A stretch of 64,000 nt of DNA from Geosiphon pyriformis (taxonomy: Eukaryota; Glomeromycota; Glomeromycetes; Archaeosporales; Geosiphonaceae): the NCBI GenBank assembly GCA_016748015.1, contig JAAOMT010000727.1, positions 333,519 to 397,518 of the forward strand, written 5' to 3'. The translations under genes and the position numbers were made by a program. The stretch's first letter is position 1. Every line of letters starts with the position of its first letter. Below the pieces are notes generated by a model. The model was not told where the DNA came from. It made no database searches and saw only the letters and a program-made list of their open reading frames with translations. Below, in pieces: positions 46,731 through 60,610 of the stretch.

Positions 46731-49700
46731 TCAGATGATAAGGGGATTGGTTTAAGTTTTTAATATCTTCAAGGCCAAGCTTTTTCTTTGAAAAATGATA
46801 CTTGGGATTAAATTATTTCTTTTAATTTCTGTCACTATGTCAGAGGACTGTTTTTAATGTATTGTCAAATATTGATTTAATTTTCTCGACCTATTTGTAA
46901 AGTTTATTTACAAAATATGGGTTTCTGCGACAGTCTTCAAGACTGGTAATTTAATAATATTTGGCATATTCTCACACCTAGATTGTCAAAAATTTAATAC
47001 TTGATATCTTGAACTTGGGCAATTTTTTGAAACTTGACAAAAGACATCTTACCGACAAGGTTTAGCAGAGTGGAATTTGAATAAAAAATATTGTGCAAAG
47101 GACTGGATTAATCAAATGTGTCAATTTTTAGATTCAGAATATTATTTTCAATAGACATTAATCTTTATATTTTTGTATAAAGTATAGGCCGAGTAAAATA
47201 TTTTAGCGATCTTAAGTTTAATTTAAAAAATACTTACCAAAAAAACTTTTACTAACATATTAAAACTATGTATTAATACAAATTGCATTAATTTAAAAAT
47301 TTCGCGATATTCACCTTTTTTTTATACCAAATTTAGATTTTTTTGATCATTCCACTTACTTTAAAGTTTTTTTAAATCCAATAAAAAATTATGTATTCAT
47401 TCATTTTAATTTCTATGTACTTTCTAATGCTTTTTGTTAAAAAGCTGTTTTTATTTCATTCATTAAAAATCTTATTAAGCAAATTTTAGTTTTAAAAAAT
47501 AAAAATTCCCCATTTTGAAATAAACAATAAAGATTATTAATTATTTATAAATTGTACCTGTCAATTATTGAAAACATATTTAATTTTGACATTTTTTGAC
47601 ATTTTTTAACATGAAATGCAGTTATTAAAATTAATAATAGCAATATTCAATAACTTTTATTAGATGGTTGAGAAATTAATATTTGGATTATTAAAAGGCT
47701 TTTAAAATACATATTTTATAATAAATATCAAACAAATCTTGAATGAATAGTAATTTAAAATTATGCTTTTACTAATCAATAAAATACCAATCTTTTTAAA
47801 TTCTGGTATTTTATTAATAAAAATTTTCACATTACAGATATGTAATTTCTGATTTGAATCTTTAGCAAAAACACAAGATTCATATATTAAAATAAGATAT
47901 TTCTTATTGATTAAAATCAAGTTTTATAATTACCTTTGTTGTTTAAATATACAATTTAATGAAAAAAAATTTACTTTAGAAAATCAAACTGAATTAAATT
48001 TCACCAATACATAAATTATAATACTCAAATTTGTAATATCTAATATAACTATATAAAATAAATTTTATTTTTATTATGTACTTAAAGACCAAGTTTTCAA
48101 TAAAATCTTAATAAATTTTTTTTAAATTAAAAATTTTCAAAAAGATATTACCAAATCAATTCATATCTAATTTATGACAATAGAGTTATGCAAAATAATT
48201 AATGGCTGGACTACACAATAAACACACAAAAAATAACTTGTAAATAATTGTGAACAAAAAATTTTTTAATTGTAAAATTTTAAAATCAATTGAAAAATAA
48301 CCAAAATAATTAATACTAACAAGTAATTAATTTTTTATGTTCAACACTAAACAATTTAAGAAATTTTAAATAAATAATTTTGTTTGCTTCAAAGTATTTT
48401 GGCCAATATAAATTGTATGTTTTATTTTATTGCATAAATATATTTATAATAATAATTTTTTTTGATAAATATGAAGTATTTACAATTTTAAAATTTTTTG
48501 TTACTACTAATAAATTTGCTTTAAATAATATTATTAATTAACTTAAAAGCTATATAATTAAACAATATGTAAAAAAGCTATAAAAAAATTTTGTTACTTT
48601 GCAGAAAACTTTATTTATGCTAATTTTTTTAAAAGTTACAAAATTTTGCATTGCATAACTTTTAATTTACAAAATTTTATTTTTTTATTCTTTTTTTAAT
48701 TTTATTTTAAAATAATTTAACTATAAAAAAATTAAAAAAATCAAAAAATATTATGAAATAAAAAATTATTAAATTGGTTAATAATATTTAAAAAAAGTAG
48801 TTTTAACTAAACAAATAAAAACTTTAATATTTTTAAAAAATTCATCATTTTTTAACATATCTTAAGTTTATTTTTATTACAAAATAAATTATTTTTAAAA
48901 ATTTTATCTGAAATTTCATAAAAATTATTTTTTATTATTATTTTATATTAAATAGTTATTAAAAATTTATAATTATTCAAAATCTTTTTAATCACATAAT
49001 AAAAAATATTCTAATTATTAAAATAAAATTAAAGACAAAAATATTTTTTTGAAGATTAATTTAGAAATAATTTTATATTATTACTTTAAAATAATCAAAA
49101 TAAATTCATTTAAACAAATTTTTATTAATTATATAATAATAAAAAACAACAATAATTATTATAAATTTAAAAAACTGGTTAGCTAATTAACACTTTTAAA
49201 ATAAATAATTAAAAAGATTTTTTTTAAAAGATAAAAGCTAAAATTTTATTATAAACTAAATTATGAATTCTATTTTGAAAATAACAATATTATATTGATT
49301 AACAATAATTTCAAAAATAGTTCAAAGTATTATTTTATAAATACAACAAATTATAAGTATGCTATAATAATTAAGCTAAAAAATCAATAGATAAAGTTTT
49401 TTAAATAATAAAAAAATTTTTTTTATTTAATTTAATATTATATTTTTTAAATTTTGTGTTACTTAGTTAAAATTTTTTTAATAATAAAGTATTTTATATG
49501 CTATTATTTTATTACATATTATAAAATTAAAAAATAACTTTTTTATTTATTATAAATTAAAAACACTTAAGAAATTATAAGTTATATTAATTTTTAAAAT
49601 TTAGATTTTATTATAAATTAAAATTATAAAATGCTTTTTAATTAATAAAATTAGTAATACAACTTTTAAATATATGCTTGAGTTTTTTTATTTGTTAAAT

Positions 49701-51439
49701 TTTAAGTTTTATTATATATTTATATATAAATTACTTAAATAGTGTTTAATAAAAAAATTTAAAAACTCAAAAAAAATAATAAATTAATTTATATTAAATA
49801 ATTTTTCAATATTTATATTATAATTTTTTGTATATTTAAATATTGTAATTACAGATTTTTTTAGTTTTTAAACTCTTTTTTTATAAGCTTATTTTTCCTT
49901 TTTTAAAAAATATTTGAATTATAATTTTAGTAAATATGATATTAAATATGAAATTAATTAAAAATAATATAACAAAAACAATTACAAAACTATTATCTTA
50001 AATAAATAAAACTATTTATGTTAAAATTCAAATAATAATTATATTCAAAAAAATAAATATTTTAAAAATTTTTATTGTAACAATAAAAATAGCAATTTAA
50101 TTAAAATTAATATTTATTTTTTCTAAAAATTTGCTAAAAAAACTATTCATAAAGAATAATATAAAAATTTAATAAAAATTAAATATTTATATTTATTTAT
50201 ATTTATTTAAAGTGTAAAAATTCAGATAAAAAATTTGTTTGTAAATAATACCAATAAAAAAATTATTTAAGATTGTAATATTTTCTGAACTAATAATTTT
50301 AATTTTATATAATTTTTATGATTATTAATTTTAATATATTTTTTTTAATTAGAATATTTAATTTAATATTTTTAAAAATTTATTTTTATTTTTATTTTAA
50401 TAAAAATTTAAAATCTTTTTAATAATGACATAAATATTTAATTAATGTAACTTAAAATCAATAATAATTAATATATATTTTAATTATATAGCTATTTTTA
50501 AAAAAATTTTATAGAAAATAAACAAATATCTTTTATAGAAATAAAAAACTAAAATTATATTTATCTATTTTAAATTGCTAAATATTTGCTTAATAATCTC
50601 AATATATTGTGTATTACAAATTTATTATTAAAAATAATTAAATTATCTAATATAATTAATTAAGTTTTTAAAAACATCTATTTTAATAGTTTTATTATTT
50701 GTTTTTACATAATAATATTGTAATTTTAATTATATATCTTGTCTTAAAATTGATTTAATTTTATTGTTTTAATGAATAAAAATATTATTATTAAATAATA
50801 TATTATAAAATAAATTAAAATAAAATTGAATAAATTTAATGTAAAATATTTTCTAGTTAATATTTTTAAAATCAAAAAATTAACAAAAATCTATTTAAAA
50901 AATACTAAATATTTTTAATAATTTACTATAAATATGTCTATTAAATTATGTACTTTCGAATTAGAATAGATTTAAAAAATCTATTTTTATAGTATTCTTT
51001 ACAACTTTAACTTTATTACTAATAAAACAAATTACAAGTATATATAATTAGGAAAATTAAAAGATTAAAATAATCTTATTGATTTTTTTTGTTACTAATT
51101 GGCCAATTATTATAGATGATTATATATGCAGCTTATAAATATATGCTTATATTTTTGTTTTCTGTAATAAAAACATATTAGCAAAATTTTATTTCACTTT
51201 AAAGTAAAACAACTTTTCCAAATTTCGAATAGAACATAAAAACATTAAAATACATATCATTTCAGAATATTTCAATATTTTTAATTAGAACCAAAAAGTC
51301 GAAACAATAAAGATTTATAAATATGTAAAAGTTTTAAAAAAATCAAAAATAAATAAAATAAAACTTTTACTATCTGTTTGCTGTTAATTTACTTAATTTT
51401 TTTTGCATAAATCAAATATATACTTGTAAAGTTTTATTT
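46731..51439. other. Intergenic, becoming AT-rich desert
   Basis: 46731-47200 is ordinary 3' flank. From about 47200 the sequence turns to A/T runs. The frame 47702-47920 (minus) has no recognisable domain. I cannot match the rest to a named element, although it has the same texture as the LINE relic at 22-28 kb. Confidence 0.5.
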
Positions 51440-52382
51440 AATACATTTTACATAAAACTCTAATAAATATTAAACAGACAAATAATCTTTTAAAAATCCA
51501 AAATAATATTTTATCAATGCTCATAGAAACCATAGTAAAAAAAAATACAATATTTAAGCTAACAAAAAGTTTTTAGTATGTTACAATAGGCCAAAAAAAT
51601 AACAAATCAATATTTTTATAATATCTAGCATAATAAAATTTGGCTATTTATACAAAAAATAATAAAAAATAAATAAATTAATTATATAACAAAAATAAAA
51701 TAAATATTGTAAAAATTTGAATAAAGTCTTAATTAATATTAAAAACATTTACAAACTTAGCTATATATATATATATTATTAAATAACTTGATAAATAATT
51801 ATAGTAGATCTTTAAAATTATACTAATTTATATTATATATAACTTTATCCCAATTAAGCATTAATCTTCTTAATATAATAAATATCTAAGCTAATTAAAA
51901 GTTTTTTAAAACATATTATAAAAATCTAAAATAATATTTAATTAATGCTTATAGAACTATAGTAAACATTAAACTAATTATTAATCTTTTAAATATGCTA
52001 TAATAAGCTAAAAAAGATGATAAACATTCTTATAATATTTTTTCTAAATTGACCAACTTATATTATGTACAATTTTATTTCAAAAATGTATTAATTATTT
52101 TTATAAAAAATAAAATAAACAACTAATTTTTAAGTTTATTTGTCTTTTGTATATTTTATTATTAAGATATATATTGTTGATTGTTGTTTTTAGTTTTTTT
52201 ATATATAATTTAAGAATTTGATCTTGTTATCAAAGAATTACCTATTTTTTATATACTATTTTTCAAAAAAAGTTCAGAGATTATAGATTATATTTAAGTA
52301 GATATGTATTATAAAATAAAACAAAGTATATTAGTAAGTATTTATATGTATTTATAAGTATTTATAAAAAAAATTTCAACTT
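51440..52382 (+). repeat. AT-rich tandem repeat, first unit (left of LINE)
   Basis: The stretch with CCAACTTATATTATGTAC (52053), TTGTTGTTTTTAGTTTTTTT (52182) and the tail TTTATAAGTATTTATAAAAA (52350-52370) recurs in the same order at 60190-60510. Smaller sub-repeats (AATTA..AGTTTTTTAAA, ATAATATTT..AATGCTTATAGAACTA) recur inside each unit. It ends at the LINE target duplication AATTTCAACTT. Confidence 0.7.
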
Positions 52383-52515
52383 TTTTTATTTAACACATTT
52401 AATGAGTGTAGCCCAATTGCTATCTAGTACATAAAACCAAACTAAGAGGCTCAAACTAAACGTGACTCACACACTTTTTATATGTGGCTAGCCACTCAGG
52501 CCAGACAAGGCAACA

Positions 52516-55500
52516 CTACACATCTATAATTACCCGCACACTGCCACCCAGACCAGAAAAGAAACAATAAGGCTTCCGACAACCAAAGCTAACAGCAAAG
52601 GAATTGGCCACACCAAGCAATCTCACAACACCATCAGACAAAACCAAAGACACACCACAAAAGAGCCCAGAAACAACACCAACATCACAGACCAGACCAG
52701 CCTTCTCCATCACCACCCGGTGGCTGGTCCTAGCCAACCATACTTTAGCACAATGTAACCCAACAACAAACCTGACAAAATTAACAATCCGAGCAGCGGC
52801 CACCTTTCTATCCTCAAAAACACTGCAAGCTTCCTCATACCACTCCTCCAGCACAAACCCTTTGCACACCAAAGTGTACAGCCCAACATCAATGGAACAT
52901 CGAGACAAAACTCACAACACGGCAGAAGCAGGGGAACCACCAGCCAAAGCTGACCAACGGGCAGAAGCCTTTGCCAAAATCTCACCATGAATGCCAGATT
53001 CATAAACACAAGTAAAAGCATGGTCAGAGAACTCCACCTCGCCGCAAAACAAACACAGTATACTAGGGTAGCACTTATCATACAACCTCTTCCTTACCGC
53101 CACTGGCAACCTCCTGTGTACAGCCTTCATAACATAAGTGCGAAGCATTGAGAATGCATGGCTAGTAAACCCAGCAAGCATATGAGAATCAGGATGCCAC
53201 ACCTCTGCCATGACAACCCAGTTTATGCAACCAATCATCACATCCAAAACCACGTCACAACCAGGCCCAGCTTCCCAACGAGCACAACAAATTGATCAAA
53301 AAATATTCCTGACAAAATGACGGGCGTTACCAGAAACAGCGACACCCTCAACAACCAAAAAATGTTCATGCATATTGGCACAAAAGGAAAAGGGAGACCC
53401 AGAGGCAGCCCCAGCAGCCAAGTCAGCTTTTACATTACCAGGAATCCCAGAGTGTCCTTTCACCTTAACCCAACTCACACTAAGATCCTTATCCCTAACC
53501 AAATTGAAAATATGACGCTTTTCCAGCCAGCATTGATTACAGAAATCAGGGGCAACCAAGGACATTTCAGATACACATGCATCAATGGCAGTCTGGCTGT
53601 CAAGATGTAACACCACAGTACTAGAAGAAGGAACACACTCCAAAGCCAAAGCGACAGCCTGTAACTTGGCCAAAGTAGATGACAAAAAGCCACAAACAAC
53701 AACACTAATGCTTTTATCCAAGACCGAAAAGTATGCAGCAGCACCACAGGCAACCTCAGCAGAGCCTGCATTTCTCAAAGACCCATCTGTAAAAACTTCA
53801 AAAAAGCCCAACCAAACGTCATGCACCCCATTTTTCACCACAGAAAATTCCTCAGACCCCAAAATGTCCAAACCAAGCTTTTTCGCACAGCCAATAGAAC
53901 CAGAAAATGAGTAACTCTAACCCTTCAAAAACTCAGAAGAAACCATGAACCAGTGAGGCACAGGGCCACGCGGATCCAACCTTTTCCAATGACAAAAAGT
54001 TTTCCAATCCAACAAAACGCCCTTCTTATCAAAAAGCCGATCACCGAAAGTGACACCAAAACATTTAAGAGATTTGATCGAATCAAAATACAGAGACTTT
54101 CCAAGAACAGAGGACAACGGAAACCGACCAGAACTATGAAATGCAGTAGGGAGGTTGTTCACCAAAGCAAGCTCATTGTCCAGAAAAATCTTCACCATCC
54201 CAGCCAAAAAATTGTTCACCGGACTAACATGCAACCTGACCGGAAACTGCAAAGGATCCAAAAGAGCCCAACCAAGAACCTGAAGGTCCAAAAACCTATG
54301 TCTAAACAAATGCCCAAGAATACCATAGGCATTAGAGAACGCCATCAAAGCAGCAACTTTTCCTTCTGACTGTACCTGCTCAAAAGGCTTTAGGCCATAC
54401 AATAAGGGATGATGCAAAGCAGTGTCTGGAAAATCACGGGGGAGACAAGCCTTGGACCTAAGACCCTTTCTAACCAAGACATCTCACTTGCGACAAACAT
54501 TAGATGAGACAAAACTGAACTAAATACGATAGGCAACAATAGGCTGCAAAACAGCTGACACCAGATAGGAGAACTGTTTGTCTGTAATAGCCTTCCTAAG
54601 CACAACATTGATGAAGAAACGTATATCCACATGAGCCTTGGTGACACTCGGCTTGGAGAGCCCTTCAGTTGACAGAAAAATACCCAGATACTGATGTGCT
54701 TCCCCTTTCTTAGCAATAGAAATTGGCTGACCACAAATGTTTAGTGAAGCAACTTTAATGCCCTGATTGATGGGAATAGCTACCATCTTTTCATTATTGA
54801 TAGAAATATTATTGATCACAAAAAATTCACTGGCAATGTTCAGAGCATATTGAGTAGAAGCTTGACAATTTCCAACCCAGATTGTATCATCAACAAATGC
54901 ACCAGCCGAAAAATATGATGTCAAACCACCACCGCTCTCAATTCTGCCAGATTTTGAAACAAACTTAGTATCAATTCAATACCCACACAATTGTTCGTGC
55001 CTCTTAACCTTACACAAAAGTGGATCGTAAAAAATTCTCCAAAGAAGCAGCAAAAAGATCTCACCCTGATCCAGCCCATTATGTACCTTATAACTACCAG
55101 ACAAACCAAAGTCAGTCATCATCCTATTAACTCTATCCTCATGAATACCACCAAAAAACCTTATGAACTTCTCACACATCTTGACACGCTGCAAACTAGC
55201 TCTTAAATGGTGCCACCCAACTGAATCGTAAGCTTTCAGCATATCTTGCAAGACCAACCATAACTCCCTATCCTTCTCAATAGCATCCTCAATCACTGAT
55301 CCGACAGCAAACACCGGAGATTGGGTAGACGTACCCTTCAGCACCGAAAAGTTGTTACCCTGAAAAACATTGAACTTGCTACAAGCCATTGAAATACGAT
55401 CAGACAGAATCTTGGAAAGAATCTTCCTGGCTGTCTCAATCAAAGCAATGGGCCGAGTGTTCGTAAGAACTCCATTCCAGTCATAAGGTTTAGAAATCAT

Positions 55501-57201
55501 TGACACCCAAGCCCTTTTCTATAAAACAAGCACCACACCAACAGTCAAACATTTATTAAACAGTGCCAACAGGCACTCCAAAACCATCTCACCACCATGT
55601 TTTCATAACTCATTAGGAACACCAGACAAACCAGCAGCCTTGCCATCAGGAAGACCACCAACAACAGAGAGTAATTCGCCCATACTGATAGCACTCATAA
55701 CACCTGAAAAAGCATCATCCCGAACATGGTCCAAAGGCGCGTACTGACGAGCCCAAAGACCAGGAAGCATTGACTGCACGGAGCATTTCCTCATCCACCC
55801 CTCCATTATTCTATCCACACTAGACTTTATCTTTTCAGACAACAAAACCAGATCATCATCAACTATCAAGTAATCCAGCATGACCTTGCGAAAAGGCTTT
55901 TTCAACACACTCCTGATTATACTACCCTTATCCGAACAGAAATTATCCATGCGCTTCTCAATTGCCTTCTTAACTGAAGCTTCCTCAGCCAATCTTGATT
56001 CAAACATCTTCGACCTCCTGTAATCCCTGCAAACCAATGACAAATGCCTAACAACAACATCAGATTTAACACCCGAGCCCACCAAGTTCTTGAAAACACG
56101 AGCCTTCGCGTCATCCAGAGTTGACCATTTACTCACAAGACAATCAGCACCCAGCAAGTCACCAGAGCAAAATTTCTTGACAATCTTGGCCACCAACAAT
56201 TCCAGACCAAAAAACCTAAAAGAATGTTTGTTCCTCGAACACTTGAATTCACTAAACCAATGCCTTGAAAATGTCACATCAGCAGAATCCACCACAGCTC
56301 CCACCAAAACTGCCCACATAGTATCCACATCACCACGTATTTTGGCACCAGAGAACACCTTACCCAAAGACAAAAGTTTAGCTGACGAGAGATCCTTAAA
56401 CTTAGCCCATCCAACACAGTCAGCATTCTTGATTTTGAACTTCCAACAATTTTTATTCACCTGCTTGCGCAAACTATTCAATTGTACATCCAGAAGTCCA
56501 CCCAAACCGACTGAAACCACAACTGTCTTGTAATCGGTGTTAAAAAAATCTGAAGCAAAGACAACTTGATGACCAGCAACAGCAGAAGACAAATTACTAC
56601 CAACAAAAATGTAATCAATTGTTTTCCCAACCCCTCTCAAATTGCTCCACATATAAGAATTAGCCAAATGATAACCAACAAATGAATTGACCAAACCCAA
56701 ACTCAAACAAAACTTGAAACTAGTACTTCTACCAGATCCATTCTCATTAAAGTCCCCACCCAAGATAACAAAATTGCTGGAGTTGACTGCCTTTGCAATG
56801 AGAGAGTTAACTTCAGAAGCCTAACCAAATCTAGCCCCAGAGGAGGCACCAGCATACAACCCCAAAACAGTAACCAAGAGCTTGCCCTTAAACAGAAGCT
56901 GAACAGAAATAACCCGACCAGGAATCTCCTCCACCTTAGATACATAATGGGCCAAAGAAATGTTCATAACAATCGCAACCCCAACACTCATAAAATCCTT
57001 ATCCAAGCCAAAAGAAAATATTTGCACTTCATCAAATTTGTCCTTTATCCACGGCCCAGAAGAGAACCTCAACTTAGTCTTAGTGATAAAAAAAACCATA
57101 TTCCCCAAGTTCACATGCCAACGAACAACATCTGTTTGCTTCGCAGGAATATTGATACCCTGAACATTGCACATAGCAAACTTCCAAACCAAACTACTTA
57201 T
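52516..57201 (-). pseudogene. LINE ORF2: endonuclease, RT, RNase H, zinc finger
   Basis: A single frame of 1562 codons with nine premature stops (at 56821, 55603, 55519, 54976, 54520, 54484, 53917, 53296 and 52912) and no frameshift. N-terminal APE-type endonuclease: CNVQGIN, LGGDFN (about 56755), with the usual ETK read as KTK and the TDH motif as TDY, so two active-site residues are lost. RT: RPIALIETARKILSKILSDR, LQDMLKAYDSVGW and FVDDTIW (about 54890, catalytic pair intact). RNase H (53296-53871): FTDGS, LDSQTAI, KGHSGIPGN. A C-terminal CLFCGEVEFSDHAFTC (53008-53055) resembles the zf-RVT type. Its start codon is ATA, overlapping the ORF1 stop. Confidence 0.9.
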
Positions 57202-59153
57202 TGAGATGGAAGAAAAGCCAACGAACCCGATCCAGAATGCAGATGATCTAATCTATCCAAAACTGAGCGAACTGAAGCCTCAAGAGCCACTATATTCAAC
57301 TCCAAACTGCCAATCTTGGCAGTCAAAACCTTAGAACTGCTTAGACTGAGATCAACAATCGACTCACCAACATTGGGAGGAGAAGAGACAGACGATAACA
57401 ATGTACTATCTAAAGCCAAACCTGAGTCCATATCTGAAACAACAGCAGTTGAAGACACCAAAGGAAGAGCTGAGAGAGAGGGCGCCAATGACACCAAGTC
57501 AACGAAACTTAATTTCTTTAAAATAAACGAGACTTGGTCCGAGAGAATTTCCATGAAGTGTTTCAGCACAGCTAGGCGACTACCTAGATCAGCAGCACCA
57601 GATGAGAAGAGATCCATTGAGAAAGCCTTCGAACCAGAGATCAAACCAACACCAGGAGCACCTGAAGAGATAACATGAGAGGAAGAGCTGCCTGCCACTT
57701 GGGCCCATGTCTTTCCACCAAAAGAAACTGGGTGGACAATTGATGCCTGCTTCTTTCTATAAATATTGGCCAACCATACTCTATCCTGAGAAGTCGCCGC
57801 ACGTTTCCCATGACCACCAAACCCCCCACCCACAGAGCAATCAACAGCAGTATGACCAAACAATTTGCAATGAGTGCAACTGGCCAAAGAAAGACCAGCC
57901 CAGCGCAAGCCCACACCTTTAAAAACCGAAACCGAACCAATAGCAGCCAACTTGGATGTCTCACTTTCAAAACAAATTACAGCACACCGATCACGAACAT
58001 ATGAAGATGGATTACGGCCAATAAAACAAGTCTTTCTACCATAGACTTCCACCAAAGCAGACAAATCATGGGCAGTGGTGCCAACTGGAAGAGTGTAAAG
58101 CAACGCCCGATGCTGATCCCTAGATATCCACGTTTGTTTATCAACACTTGCCTTTGCCACGTGAACAGAATCTTTTCCCATGAGCACAGACCATTTAGCC
58201 GCAACCAAATTAGCTATCTCAGATGATTCATATTCCACTAGGGTCTTTTGCCAAAGACCAATAAGCTGCACTTTGATTGAAGTAATCTTGTCAAACTTGG
58301 AGAACACTGCCTCAATTGCCAATTTGGGAAGATCCACTGGAATTTTCTTGACAATCACTTCCCAATCTGAACGGCTGTTTACTTTCTTTAGATTATCATT
58401 TACCAAAATTTTTTTACTGATTGCCATAACTCTTGCCTTAATCAAACTTTGTTCAGATGTAAATAATGACCTAATTATTCCAGGAAATTTTGAGGGAGTC
58501 GAAGTCCCCCCAAAACCATCAACTTGATAAAAAATTTTTTTCACACAAATCAACTTATCACTAACAGTTTTCCCAGGAACAGCAGAAAGTTCAATATCCA
58601 ATGCAAACGATTTTGACAAATTAAAACTCCGTTTCTCTAGTGCACGTGACCCAACTGGAGGAAGGCAATTGGACCCACAAAATTTAGAACTCGGAAGAGG
58701 CAAAGTGTCTTCACCATCACTTAGAACGTTGAAAGAAAGAGGTGGCGGCTTACTGTTCAGAACATAGGTGCAGGTACGTGTCTTCCTTGGCATGGCATCA
58801 TTCATGTCGTCGTCCAAACCTGAAACATTCGACTCTGCATAGCTAGTTTCCTTAGTGACAACGTTTTCCAAGTTATCTAAGTCCGAGACGCCACTTACAC
58901 TGTCCACTTTGCTGTTGATCTCACTAGCCCACGATCATCCAACGTCAGGTCTGTCACCACTTTTATCCATAACATTTGAGACACCAGCAGACGACTCCAC
59001 CAAACTGTCAACCACCACAGATTTCTTCGGCTTCTTATAGGACACACCATGAGATTAAGGACCAACCGAACACTTATTTTTGACACCAGACTGGGTCCCC
59101 AACCCAGCCGAAATGGACCCAGAATCACCAGCAGCAAAGTCCACCAGTTCCAT
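57198..59153 (-). pseudogene. LINE ORF1: RNA-binding protein with zinc knuckle
   Basis: ATG 59153 (MELVDFAAG) is 652 codons from the TAA at 57198. Two premature stops, TAA 59055-59057 and TGA 58935-58937, leave 58934-57198 open. An RRM-like region (VKKIPVDLPKLAIEAVFSKF, WQKTLVEYES) is followed by a CCHC knuckle CTHCKLFGHTAVDC (57837-57878) and a Ser/Leu-rich C-terminal part ending in a short coiled coil. Known ORF1 proteins of this layout bind the LINE RNA as chaperones. Confidence 0.88.
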
Positions 59154-59300
59154 AGCTACAAAAAGGGAAATGTCTGAAGAAATAACTGGAAAAAGTTGAA
59201 GGGGAAAGAGAAAAGGAAGGCTATTTCAACAATGACTTAAAGCTCTCGTTGTAACTGGGGGATCAACGAAAGAAAGAGTTTTTTTGTTTCTTATAACAAT

Positions 59301-60610
59301 ATTTTCAACTTAATATTATTAAATTAACTTATTAATTAAAATTATATATTTATTTATCAGTTAATTTTAATTTAAATATTTGAGTACTGTATTATTTAAA
59401 TTAAAATATTATTTGATTTATAGAAAAAAAAAATAATATGAAAAGCCACAATAATTAATAGTTTCCTAAATATACTGTAATAAACCAAAAAAGATAATAA
59501 ACTAACATTTTTATAATATTCAAAATTGTACCAACTTATATTATACAATTTTATTTTAATTAAGCATTTAATTTTTTTAATAAGTTTTACTTAAAACTAT
59601 GATAAACACCTAAATTAACTAATAGTCTCTTAAAATATGTTATAGAAAGTTTAAAATAATATTTTATTAATATTTATAAGACTACAGTAAATACTAAACT
59701 AATTAATAGTCTTTTAAATATATTATAATAGACCAAAAAATATAATAAATTAATATAAATTTATATAGTTAATTAAATATAACTTTTTTAATAAATTTTA
59801 CTTAAAACTATAGCAAATACTTAAATTAATTAATAGTTTTTAAAAGTGCTATAAGAGATGTAAAATAACATTTTATTAATACTTATAAGGCTAAATAAAT
59901 ATTGGGCTAATTAATAGTCTTTTAAATATACTATAATAGATCAAAAAAATAAATAACAAACATTCTTATAATGTTTTTTCAAAATTGTATTAATTTTTTA
60001 ATAAGTTTTATTTAAGATTATAATAAACATTTAAGTTAATTAATAGTCTTTAAAAGTATTATAAGAGATTTAAAGTAATATTTAATCAATGTTTATAAGA
60101 CTATTGTAAATATTGAGTTAATTAATAGTTTTTTAGATGTATTATAACAGGCCAAAAATAATAATAAACAAACTTTTTCTTTAAAATTGTACCAACTTAT
60201 ATTGTGTACAATTTTATCTTAAAAAAATATTAATTATTTTTATAAAAGATAAAATAAACAATTTATTTTTAAATTAATTTGTTTTTTTGTGTATTTTATT
60301 GTTAAAATACATATTATTAATTGTTGTTTTTAGTTTTTTTTACATGTAATTTAAAATTTTGGCCTTATTATCAGAAAATTGACTATTTTTTATGTATTAT
60401 TTTCTAAAAAAGTTTAATATTATAGATTATATTTAAGTAAGTATGTTCTATAAAAATGTAGTAAAAATAAAACAAAGTGTGTTTATATATATTTATAAGT
60501 ATTTATAAAAAAAGATTTTTAACTTAATATTACTAAGTTAATTTATTAATTAAAATTATGTGTTTATTTATTAACTAATTTTAGTTTAAATATTTAAATA
60601 CTGATAAAAT
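59301..60610 (+). repeat. AT-rich tandem repeat, remainder of unit 1 and unit 2
   Basis: The sequence right of the LINE (CAACTTAATATTATTAAA, 59305) recurs at 60510 (TAACTTAATATTACTAAG). Anchors CCAACTTATATT at 52053 and 60192 are 8139 bp apart, or about 1.2 kb without the LINE. Inside, TAATTAATAGTCTTT recurs at about 59698, 59828, 59908, 60034 and 60118. Confidence 0.68.

Larger units (their letters stand above)
52383..59300 (-). mobile_element. Full-length non-LTR retrotransposon (LINE), minus strand
   Basis: A block of much higher GC than its surroundings. Starts near 59300 with a 5' UTR of about 130-150 bp, carries ORF1 and ORF2, then a short 3' UTR and an A-rich tail AAATAAAAAAAG (complement of 52383-52394). 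It is flanked by a near-perfect duplication of about 11 bp, AATTTCAACTT (52372-52382) and ATTTTCAACTT (59301-59311). Both ORFs have only nonsense damage. A decayed relative lies at 22510-37655. Confidence 0.9.

Noticed and set aside
47702-47920. 72-codon minus-strand frame, tested as a further LINE relic
   Set aside because: I could not align it convincingly to any part of the LINE ORFs.
52604-52990. Plus-strand frames across the LINE (also 53585-53914, 56090-56533, 57316-57678)
   Set aside because: Shadows of LINE ORFs on the opposite strand; Thr/Pro/Lys-rich with no domain.
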